DNA of 64,000 nucleotides, taken from contig LATX02000184.1 in assembly GCA_001466705.2 (NCBI GenBank), forward strand, positions 62,001 through 126,000, read 5' to 3'. Positions 26,801 to 34,682 of this stretch are shown here, in pieces (position 1 is the stretch's first letter; each line of letters begins with the position of its first letter). The translations under genes were made by a program, and so were the position numbers. Under the pieces are notes generated by a model, which searched no databases, was not told where the DNA came from, and was given only the letters and a program-made list of their open reading frames with translations. Source of the DNA: Moniliophthora roreri (taxonomy: Eukaryota; Basidiomycota; Agaricomycetes; Agaricales; Marasmiaceae).

Positions 26801-27363
26801 TTGATTCTGATTTCATTGCTGTCCTCTTCTCCTCTGATGAACGACTGGATAATAACCTCTTCATCTTCCGCTCTATCAAGGATTCCTGAGAAATGCTTGA
26901 TCAGTCTTTGAACCATGATCTTTCGCCTGGGTCTGAATCTGATTACTTCCGTTATCCAATCGATATCTGGGTTGTGATCTTGTAACCAGGGTAATCCTAG
27001 GATCATCTGCTCTGGTCCGAGACTGGAGATGAAAAGTGTTTCCGTCATCTCTCTATCTCCGATGGAAATATCTATAGTGATTGTATGTGTGATCCAACCA
27101 ATCTTGTTTCATGTTCCATCAACATTGTAAACTTTGATGGGTTTTTCCAACTTGTTCCATGGTTTTTTTGTTTTTCGTGCTTCTTCTTCACTGATGAAGC
27201 GTCCTCCTGCCCCAGAATCAATCAGGGCTTTTCCTTCGACGATTTCTGTCCCATTGTTGTATGTGAATGGAATATGCATAGAGTGTCTCATAAACTTAGC
27301 TAGTACAACAGTTGAGACTGTAATTGCAGGTGGTAAGAGCGTCGGCCTCTTCCACCTCTTCAA
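23818..27363 (-). pseudogene. pol: Chromovirus pol: protease, RT, RNase H, integrase, chromodomain
   Basis: The frame is continuous over 3.5 kb with no indel but six stops: TGA at 27109, 26578, 26542, 26461 and 26338, and TAA at 25456. Every one can arise by a single C-to-T change on the element strand (CGA to TGA, CAA to TAA). Domains in order: aspartic protease with ALIDSGAGGRF (about 27210); reverse transcriptase with VVYMDDILIFS (about 26155); RNase H with the tail KLSYFRTAQ-type region (about 25470); integrase with HHCC zinc segment ending CVACQQ, then catalytic D (ITMDLI), D (SDRDPRF) and E (TERVNQE); and a C-terminal chromodomain with HYLVSWKGYD and W. Pol is in the -1 frame of gag and has no start codon of its own. 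The chromodomain is expected to guide insertion to modified chromatin. Confidence 0.9.
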
Positions 27364-27369
27364 AAACCC
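27328..27369 (-). promoter_or_regulatory. Programmed -1 ribosomal frameshift signal between gag and pol
   Basis: On the element strand the gag frame ends GAG GGT TTT TGA, which places the slippery heptamer G GGT TTT at 27369-27363, directly before the gag stop at 27362-27360. Slipping back one base enters the pol frame exactly. After a 5-nt spacer (27362-27358), the sequence AGGTGGAAGAG (27357-27347) can pair with CTCTT-A-CCACCT (27339-27328), giving an 11-bp stem with one bulged A and a 7-nt loop. Heptamer, spacer and stem have the classical arrangement. Activity is inferred, not shown. Confidence 0.8.
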
Positions 27370-28643
27370 TCTTTTCCTATAAGATCGAAGATCTCCTCTT
27401 GTTCGGCAGCTCCCTGTTCCAATATCATCTTCTGAACTTTTGTGAAGACGTCCCGTGGGGTCATCTTCTTTGGTTCGGCTTTCGGAGGAAGGGTTCGTTC
27501 AGCTTGAATTTGTCCTTTAAGGGGACAATCTCGTGAGATGTGACCGATCTGTGCACATCGGAAACACTTCCCTTGAATCATATAATCTTTCTTGTCGTTG
27601 TCCAACAGAGGAAAGGTTTGGTTGATTACCACTTCTTTCTCCTTTCGATTGATCTTCAGCTTCACTGTTTCCTTTAGTTGTCTTCGTTTCTTGTTTGCCA
27701 TGGCGAATTTGTACTGATTGTCATATCGAATGGCAATTTCATACCATTTGTCGAGAGTTTCAGGAGGTCCTTCAGATCGAAGCATAATCTTGTCTTGGAG
27801 AGAAGGGACCAATCCTTCTTTGAAGAACATCATTAGGGCAACGTCATCGTATCCGGTTTGTGATGCTAGGAGGCGGAATTGATTAACATAATCGTCGGCC
27901 CATTCCTTCATTTGAAGGTCGCAGATTCTCATCTGTGTGTCTCCCACAACATCAACTGGCTGCCAATGCTTCTTGAATCTAGCCTTGAAAGCACTCCAAG
28001 TTTCTTCGGCAGCTTTCTTCTTTTCTTCAGGATCATCATCTTCAGGGAATAACTGTTCTTGTTCGGTCATTTTCCATTCTGTGGTTTTTCCTTTCAAGAG
28101 CGAAAGGAGAATCATCTTCTTCTTTTCGTCGGTATTGCCCTTGCTAGGATTCATTTTGAAGTATAGTTCGAGATCAAAAAGAAAACGACACGTATCTTTG
28201 TGGTCTCCTTCATATGGTTCAGGAGTAGGTCCCTTGCTCGAGTCTTCTTTCTTTTCATCCATCGCATCAACAACCGATGTTGCAATCTGTATGACCCATT
28301 TATTTTTGGAACTTTCTTCTTTCTTGACATCTGGTTTGACGTCAGTGCTTCCGCTTGGAGTAGTCATTTCTGGAGTTCGGAATAAATCTTTTATTCCCAA
28401 GGACTCTGTTTCGGATTCATGTGAAGACTTAGCTTCGGGTTCGCTTTCACTTTGTTCTTCGATTTCTCGTTCTTGAAGCCCTTCGATGGCTTTCTTTCGT
28501 TGACTTCGAGTAATCCTTTGCGGAATTCGAGTCAGGTCGGAGTTCAATAGCTGTTCGGCTACTTCAAGATCTTCGTCGAGGTCGGTTTCTTCCTCTGCCG
28601 TAAGGCATGCTCGAGGTGACGTCTTGTCCTTGGTAGGTGATGC
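27360..28643 (-). CDS. gag: Chromovirus gag with CCHC zinc knuckle
   Basis: The frame is open from 28643 (after a TAG at 28646-28644) to the TGA at 27360, up to about 427 residues. I find no ATG at the expected start, so the original initiator may have been lost. The N-terminal part is acidic and charged, the middle is a retrotransposon capsid-like region (about 28200-27700, with WKMTEQEQLFPEDD followed by WSAFKARFKKHW), and the C-terminus has CFRCAQIGHISRDC (C-x2-C-x4-H-x4-C) near 27550 for RNA binding. Gag builds the particle that packages element RNA. Pol is reached by -1 frameshifting at its end. Unlike pol it has no internal stop. Confidence 0.85.
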   Translation of the reverse strand, partial: ASPTKDKTSPRACLTAEEETDLDEDLEVAEQLLNSDLTRIPQRITRSQRKKAIEGLQEREIEEQSESEPEAKSSHESETESLGIKDLFRTPEMTTPSGSTDVKPDVKKEESSKNKWVIQIATSVVDAMDEKKEDSSKGPTPEPYEGDHKDTCRFLFDLELYFKMNPSKGNTDEKKKMILLSLLKGKTTEWKMTEQEQLFPEDDDPEEKKKAAEETWSAFKARFKKHWQPVDVVGDTQMRICDLQMKEWADDYVNQFRLLASQTGYDDVALMMFFKEGLVPSLQDKIMLRSEGPPETLDKWYEIAIRYDNQYKFAMANKKRRQLKETVKLKINRKEKEVVINQTFPLLDNDKKDYMIQGKCFRCAQIGHISRDCPLKGQIQAERTLPPKAEPKKMTPRDVFTKVQKMILEQGAAEQEEIFDLIGKEGF

Positions 28644-28668
28644 CTAAACCTGGGTAGGTCGGCAACGA

Positions 28669-28680
28669 TCAGCTTGACCT
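28669..28680 (-). other. Self-priming primer-binding site
   Basis: Two bases inside the 5' LTR the element strand reads AGGTCAAGCTGA. This is the exact complement of TCAGCTTGACCT inside the same LTR (28877-28866), which lies where transcription should start. There is no TGG typical of tRNA primers. This matches the Tf1/sushi mechanism, where the 5' end of the element RNA folds back and primes reverse transcription. Confidence 0.8.
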
Positions 28681-28682
28681 TT

Positions 28683-29209
28683 TGTTACATTACTTGCGCA
28701 GCAACGACAACAACTCAACAACACTTGACGTAGTGATGCGGAGTTAACTTCAACGAGAAAGGAAAGTTCCCTTCCCGAAGGAGCTAAGGTTCAAGTTAAA
28801 GAGCTAGCTTAACAAAAGCTAGAGTTCAGAGTTCGTTTGTTGGCTAAACACAAGTTGATTAAACCAGGTCAAGCTGAAGAGCTATAACCCAGTTCTATCT
28901 ACTCTTATACATCCATTGTAGTTACGCATTTGTACAACATAGAACGTCTGGGAATACGATGGAATTTGTATAAGATAATCGAATAGAAGGTAATAGAATG
29001 TCAGAGAAATGTTAATAAGAAAAAGAATCGAAATGATATCATAAAAGAAAATAACAGAACACTATAGAACGATTTGTAAAAGGGGAGCTGGGAAAATGGA
29101 CGAGTCCAGATGTCAAAGAGAAGCATAATGTTGGGTGCTAGAATGCCCAGAATAGTGGTACAAGAAAAGAAAACGCGAAATTGTCTGTAAAAAATGAAAA
29201 ACTGTAACA
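28683..29209 (-). repeat. Chromovirus 5' LTR with promoter
   Basis: 527 bp, the partner of 21911-22437, ending at the duplicated GATTG (29210-29214). It holds the TATA box and predicted RNA start. Where the two LTRs differ, this copy carries the CpG form at six sites (for example 28700, 28739 and 29173) and the CpA or TpG form at others. Confidence 0.95.
28877..28908 (-). promoter_or_regulatory. Predicted chromovirus TATA box and RNA start
   Basis: On the element strand TATAAG begins at 28908. The sequence complementary to the primer-binding site begins at 28877, 31 nt downstream, exactly the usual TATA-to-start distance. In a self-priming element the RNA must begin with that sequence, so the two signals support each other. 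Confidence 0.75.
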
Positions 29210-29214
29210 GATTG

Positions 29215-29926
29215 CCAGTAGCTCTTCTACCTGAACAACATCATACACTCTGGTAATCAGTAGGCAGTATCTCTCCTGCTTTCCACCTACAAAACACATC
29301 CCCTTATATACTCTACAACATAAATAATCTAATATATCTGTCACAAATACAAATAAAACTGAGTTGGGTGATAAATATTATATAAACTGAGCTGTGTTTG
29401 GTAATTTCTCTGTCACAGTGTCCAATTGTAGTCAGGCTTCATAGCCATAAACTCTTTTATTCTTTTTCTATAACAATTGTGCAGTCTTCTGACACTAACC
29501 ATTTGCAATTTTCTCTATCAAATGGCTCTCCTTCCGACTCCATTTGAAAATATTATACTTCCATGCCACTCTGCACAGTTCCTTCCTTCTCCATCTACTA
29601 TCATCTGCTCTATGGACATGTAATATGCTTCCATCTCTATGTTTAAAGTGTACACATAAGCTCAGCTGTGCTGGTTTCTTGTCATACAGCTTTGTCTTCC
29701 ATTTTTCTGTGATACAGGCACCCTTCCAGTAGCTGATCATCTATTTCATTCTTCAATTTGATATTCGGTATCTCGAGTATCCCTCACCAATAATTTGTCA
29801 TCCTCTGTTTCATATCTGTTTCTCAATAATATTCTCATATGTGTATCATTGAAGGCTTTTATTCTTCCTTCAAGCTGGGTATGGATTGAAAATATTGTTA
29901 AAAGTGAAAATATTCCCTTTTGTATG
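29215..29926 (-). repeat. R2 family copy B, right part
   Basis: It continues the R2 repeat interrupted at 21910 and matches 14335-15045. The TATA-type stretch near 29305 is present (reading TATATAAGGGG on the minus strand). It stops at the N at 29927. Confidence 0.7.
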
Positions 29927-29927
29927 N
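29927..29927. other. Single-N scaffold join
   Basis: N at 29927. The right side begins with R2 sequence that matches a part of the repeat lying before the chromovirus insertion (21768 onward). The two sides therefore overlap in repeat coordinates rather than continuing each other. Confidence 0.65.
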
Positions 29928-30679
29928 CACACCTCTTGTGTTAAAAACTAAGCTCTTTCTAGCTTTTATTTATATCTCTGGTTTGGGTTACAATTTCAGG
30001 TCTCAACTAGCCTGTGCCTCTTGCACAACTAAATAAGCTAGAGCCCAAAGTGGTTGAAAAATACTGATTGCTAGTAGCTCTTCTACCTGAACAACAATGT
30101 CATACACTCTGGTAATCAGTGGGCAGTATCTCTCCTGCTTTCCACCTACAAAACACATCCCCTTATATACCCTACAACATAAATAATCTAATATATCTGT
30201 TACAAATACAAATAAAACTGAGTTGGGTGATAAATATTATATAAACTGAGCTGTGTTTGGTAATTTCTCTGTCACAGTGTCCAATTGTAGTCAGGCTTCA
30301 TAGCCATAAACTCTTTTATTCTTTTTCTATAACAATTGTGCAGTCTTCTGACACTAACTGTTTGCAATTTTCTCTATCAAACGGCTCTCCTTCTGACTCT
30401 GTTTGAAAATATTATACTTCTATACCACTCTGCACAGTTCCTTCCTTCTCCATCTACTATTATCTGCTCTATGGATGTGTAATATGCTTCCATCTCTATG
30501 TTCAAAGTGTACACATAAGCTCAGCCATGCTAGTTTCTCATTATACAGCTTTGTCTTCTGTTTTTCCATGATACAGGCACCCTTCCAGTAGCTGATCATC
30601 TATTTCATTCCTCTAATTTGATATTCAGTATCTCAAGTATCCCTCACTGATAATTTGTCATCCTCTGTTTCATATCTGT
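29928..30679 (-). repeat. R2 family copy C, without chromovirus
   Basis: It runs through the position equivalent to the chromovirus target (ACTGATTGCTAGTAGC near 30062) without any insertion. It differs from copy B at scattered sites and ends at 30679 where R1 copy 4 begins. It is either a separate R2 copy or the unoccupied haplotype of copy B. Confidence 0.65.
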
Positions 30680-31941
30680 TAATATGTCGAACCTAGAAAA
30701 GACCCACTTTTATTCATTTTACACTACTTTTGAATTGGAACACTTTAATATGACACAAGAATATGGGTAATAAGGACTAGAATGAGCCCAGTCTGCTAGT
30801 CATTGCCTTAGAGAAGCTATGGTATCTTGGAAAGTATGAAGAGCTATATGATACACTATACAGAGGTATCGAAGCTGTACTTTCTGACTTATCTATATAT
30901 CAGATCCAAAATGGATCACTCCCAAAACCTGTAGGGAACCTAACTATGGCCCAATAAACGCATTGGCTAGTTAACCAAGCTCTTGAAGTGCTATCAACGG
31001 GATTTTAATTTCTATTTTACTTTTCTATGACATCTGCAAAGTGCAACCTGCAGTCAAACAGTACAGAGGTACTTAGAGGAGACATCAAAACAGAAAGACG
31101 ACTTAGAACAGGAACAATCACCAAACGATCTTCCTCCGAAGCCAATATACAGATCAAAGTCAAAGCAGGCAATCTCTAAATAAAGAGTGCACCAGCAGCT
31201 AAACAATATGAGATAGACTAACTAGGTACAAAGTCATCTTGGAAAGAAGGAAATCACTTCCGAAGGACATCCACTATCTATAGACAGATACAACAAGACA
31301 TAGAAGAATATCTAACGCATAAGAAGTCCTAAATAAGACTGAGCATACATTGTCGAAGAAGATAGAAACAGTAACAGTGTGTTCTGACCTTGGAAACTTT
31401 AGCATCTAGGCTTCTGCCAATGTGCAAATACTAGAAAGGGAAATGCTGTAAAGAGATGGAATGGATACAGCCATCCGCTCGTAGATACCTGACTTAGAAA
31501 AGAGAAAATACAAATTATAGAGTCCAGAACGCCTGGAGATGTAGATACCCCTGCAGATATGGTCAGATACTCTAGTGGCCAGACTCTGTGACATCTGAAT
31601 ATTCCCTCTTTTAGTATCTCAGTCACTCATTTATCATTTCCTGAATTATCAGACATTATTTATATTTTTCTGTAGATATATTCCTTGGACTGTATATAAG
31701 GACAGCTAGATATTCGTAGATAAACAAGTAACTCTGCCCCCTCTGATTGTGAATACATGAAGAGTTTGTTTGGTGTATAAATTTGTGTGCCATTCCAGTT
31801 TTGCTTCCTCACTTCAGGCCCTGGAGATTGGTCCTGAGTGACTCCAGAGAGATAGAATCTGATAACAAACTTGCATCATAAGAGACTAAGAATAACATCT
31901 TAAGTGCATTGTAGCACTTTTCTAAGAGACACTTTACACCA
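30680..31941 (-). mobile_element. R1 family copy 4, reverse orientation, truncated by N
   Basis: It starts with TAATATGTC (the R1 right terminus) at 30680 and runs as the reverse complement of copies 1 and 2 to 31941, next to the N at 31942. It inserted into R2 copy C. CpG dinucleotides are visibly more frequent here than in the other R1 copies, which suggests a younger or less-methylated copy. No coding frame. Confidence 0.75.
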
Positions 31942-31942
31942 N
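31942..31942. other. Single-N scaffold join at the repeat/host boundary
   Basis: N at 31942. R1 lies on its left. On the right is sequence not seen elsewhere in the window, leading into gene-dense DNA. The link between compartments therefore depends on this join. Confidence 0.65.
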
Positions 31943-32364
31943 ATGTACTGTGCAGAGATCTGTAGATGTTCTATAACATATATGAGTACTTATAAGCATC
32001 GAAAATTGTGAAGCACTCTTACAAGTGCTGGATGAAGCACCTGTGAATGCAGATGAGAAAGTTGCATAAGCCTCACAGAGCCCAGGAAACAGGAATCATG
32101 GTTTCTATTTGAACAGGCTCTTAGTCTGGAATGGAGAGCATTATGCTCATGTCAAGGACATGATGAGACTAAAACCTAGAGGACATGAATATGAGCTAAA
32201 CTACATGTAGTGTATCAGTAGGTATATAGACAAGAAAGGAAAACAGAAATGGCATACCTCCTCAGATGGACCATATGGTGGTAAATGGCTGAGGAGAGCG
32301 AGTATCGTGGACAGAAACAAATAAATGTAGTCACGTGCTACGGAGAAGTCCGAGATAGACTATA
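31943..32364. other. Intergenic sequence, no gene recognised
   Basis: About 420 bp of unique-looking DNA between the N and a MITE. No coding frame or RNA gene was recognised. Confidence 0.5.
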
Positions 32365-32639
32365 CTGGGGTATTTCGATTGATTCGGATGGCCTGTGACC
32401 TGTGACTTGTCCATCCGGACTCAACCATTCGGATGGAGGTCTGGCGGTCCGTGACCGCCGAAGATTTTTCGGATTCTAGTGCCCAAAATCAACCCAAAAC
32501 TGCCAAATTTGGTAATTTTCTGGTGGTCACAGTCCGAGCCTATTCCGATGGACCCTCCGTGACCTGTGACCATCCGAAAATATTCGGAAATTTTGAGCCC
32601 TGTGACGCGTGACCATCCGAATCAATCGAAATACCCCAG
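32365..32639. mobile_element. 275-bp MITE with perfect 27-bp inverted repeats, TA target site
   Basis: The ends are CTGGGGTATTTCGATTG... and its exact inverse, ...CAATCGAAATACCCCAG, with identity extending through GGATGG/CCATCC. TA flanks both sides (32363-32364 and 32640-32641), as in Tc1/mariner-type transposition. Inside, a TGTGAC plus CATCCG motif recurs several times near both ends, possibly subterminal transposase-binding repeats. It has no coding capacity and, unlike the elements to its left, is CpG-rich. Confidence 0.9.
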
Positions 32640-32641
32640 TA

Positions 32642-33107
32642 TGTCGCAACAGGACAATAACGAGTGGTCGATTTTTTGTACCCACATTCCTTCACAGCGT
32701 ATATGTCATTGACCAACAAGTTGGACCGCCTCAGCGTTCGAGCCAGTCTGTAGGGTGCGAACGGGATTTTTACCTTGTGACAATTTACTTTGATGTCCTT
32801 GGAAGTGCTGTACCCAGGGGAAAAATGAATGAATGTCATCAATAGCGATTGATACGGCAGCGCCTGGACTCCAAGACCGATTGCTTCGAGTCGCGAAAGA
32901 AAATGGAGGCGATTGGTACGACATGATCATTAGCGATTGTGTCGGCCACCCACGAAAGACAGGATGTGTGATGATTAGTGTCAGGAAGCATTCACTAAGG
33001 ATCCGATGGATACGTGGGCTGAATTATTATTGACGGGGAATTGTACATGGGTGACATTCGTAGTTCTACAATTAGCGTTCCATATGATAGAGGTAAATGT
33101 TCAACTT
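32642..33107. other. Region downstream of carrier gene, possible unrecognised minus-strand gene end
   Basis: Minus-strand frames at 32930-32706 and 32842-32540 are open but share no domain I recognise, and the second runs into the MITE. A gene fragment broken by the MITE is possible. I do not call one. Confidence 0.35.
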
Positions 33108-34333
33108 TCATCTCGAAGCAATTGTCAAGGTTGCTTTCGTCGTCTCGTAAATCCTCCGTTGGGCAGCAAAGAGCAAAGCAGCAGTAAGAACGCTCTGGGC
33201 GAGTTTGCTACCTGCTCCTTTCCAAAGACCTCCCAGACCTTCCTCCCTGATGATAGTGTTCAGTCCATCCATCGAAGACTTGTACTTGACATGTCCGGCT
33301 TGAAGGCGACTTTTCACGACACTAGAGGAGGTTTGAGCTATGATAACCGAATTCAAACGACCGACATACATGTAAGGATAAGTGGTCAGCGTCGCTACAA
33401 GCTTCGACAATGCGCCTAGGACAAAGAAGTCGAAATCCGAGAGAACGGCGACGGCGACAGCACCAGCAGCGCGTAACTTTGCTGTACGCCTCTTGACGAG
33501 GAAATTCTTGAGCTGCTCAAAGACAGTGTATTGGATTACGGGATTGACCTGTGAAAGAATAAGGCGCGCAGAGAAAGACAAGATGCACTGAAGCGTACTG
33601 TCAGAATCAGTGCTGGACCAATGCCCCTCCAAAATCCTTGAAGACCTGACTTGGCTATGATGTTGCGTATCGCTTGGAAGAACCCGAGCCTAGTCACAAT
33701 TTTTTGTTGAGGGTTTGAATCCATTGTCTGTACTGCCTGCGACGTTTGGATGACCCAGAAGGGGTTGCCTAGAGTGACTCAGCTTTCACGGAGGAACAGT
33801 TCGGGAGGAGACCAACTCAGTATGGTCGTGGCAGATCCTAGAGGAAATAGTACACTCAGTAATGATTAAACTGACAAATTGTGACTACGCACCCGCGATT
33901 AAACCAGTTAGCATGGACTCCGCCGTGCTTAAACCTTTACTCCCAACTCTCGACTTGAGAATGAACCCGCGGGTGCGTTCATAGAAATAATAGTACACTC
34001 CGTTAGTGACTGCGATCGCTAGCAGACTGGAGCTAAGACCGCTATATAAGCCGATTATCCCTTCTTTCTCGATGGTTTCTATTACGGCTTCCCACGTCGT
34101 CTGTAGAAGGATTAACCAGAGCTGGGTGAGAACAAGCCGCAATTTGAGTAGCGGACCTTGTTTTCGTTCCGTGTCTTCACGGCTGCGCGAGTTGAGAGGA
34201 AAACAAGAGGGCTAGGGCCCGAAGATGTCAGTGCACACACGTTCGGATTTCTGAAGATGACTCACTAGGTTGCAGTCATTGCAACGATGCCACCTGTAGC
34301 ACCAGCAATGGAATGAATAACTGAGTCGTTCAT
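33108..34333 (-). CDS. ANT1: Peroxisomal adenine nucleotide carrier (mitochondrial carrier family, ANT1/PMP47 type)
   Basis: Starts MNDSVIHSIAGATGGIVAMT and ends with TAA-type stop at 33108, in several exons joined at GT/AG sites (for example the intron starting G|GTGCGT near 33897 and a short one near 33350). It reads as three repeats of two membrane helices: YPLVFLSTRAAVKTR; NPFWVIQTSQAV; and YPYIVVKSRLQAG near the C-terminus. These match the carrier signature P-x-D/E-x-x-K/R in the modified form typical of peroxisomal carriers. It should exchange cytosolic ATP for AMP or ADP across the peroxisomal membrane to fuel fatty-acid activation. Each repeat also has the GLWKG or GFWRG type motif. 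Exon edges are approximate. The subfamily assignment rests on the divergent signatures. Confidence 0.85.
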
Positions 34334-34493
34334 GACGAAGGATTGACGAGAGCTCGAGTAACAGTAATTGTATGGAGAAAAAGACCGTGGATATGCATGA
34401 GAATCGGACCGGTACACGGTGCGATATCACATGCCAAGTCGTAGTACTGACAGGAGCAGCTACTCTGTATAACCAGCGCTCGTAAGTTTCAAC

Positions 34494-34589
34494 GGTAAGA
34501 TGGCCGAGCGGTTAAGGCGTGTGACTCAAGCTTCAAGCTTCCTTTCTCATGGGGGAAACCCCGCCTGGGTTCAAGTCCCAGTCTTACCA
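34494..34589 (+). tRNA. tRNA-Leu(CAA) with intron
   Basis: Acceptor arm GGTAAGA (34494-34500) pairs with TCTTACC (34582-34588), discriminator A at 34589. The D arm GGCCGAGCGGTTAAGGC, a long variable arm (GGGGAAACCCC) and T arm CTGGGTTCAAGTCCCAG fit a class II leucine tRNA. The anticodon loop reads CTCAAG, anticodon CAA, followed by an intron of about 15 nt before the 3' half of the anticodon stem, which uses wobble pairs. CCA is not encoded, as expected in a nuclear gene. Serine is less likely given the CAA placement. Confidence 0.9.
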
Positions 34590-34682
34590 TTTTTTGTGCC
34601 CTTACTGCGAGGAGCATTGTGCACAAGATTGAAAGATAATGACGTATAGACAATCAGTGTACAGTATCCATCCCTTCATCCA

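Larger units (their letters stand above)
21911..29209 (-). mobile_element. Complete but mutated Ty3-type chromovirus (Tf1/sushi-like), 7.3 kb
   Basis: The element lies on the minus strand. It is bounded by two 527-bp LTRs (28683-29209 as 5' LTR, 21911-22437 as 3' LTR) that begin TGTTAC and end GTAACA. The target duplication is GATTG (21906-21910 and 29210-29214). Reading leftwards it holds a self-priming site, gag, a -1 frameshift signal, pol (protease, reverse transcriptase, RNase H, integrase, chromodomain), a third ORF with zinc knuckles and a polypurine tract. The LTRs differ at 12 positions by my count (about 97.7% identity), so insertion is fairly recent. Six in-frame stops in pol make it non-autonomous. 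The empty site is seen in the related repeats near 14331, 16310 and 30062. Confidence 0.95.

Noticed and set aside
27937..28476. 179-codon plus-strand frame
   Set aside because: Antisense of chromovirus gag.
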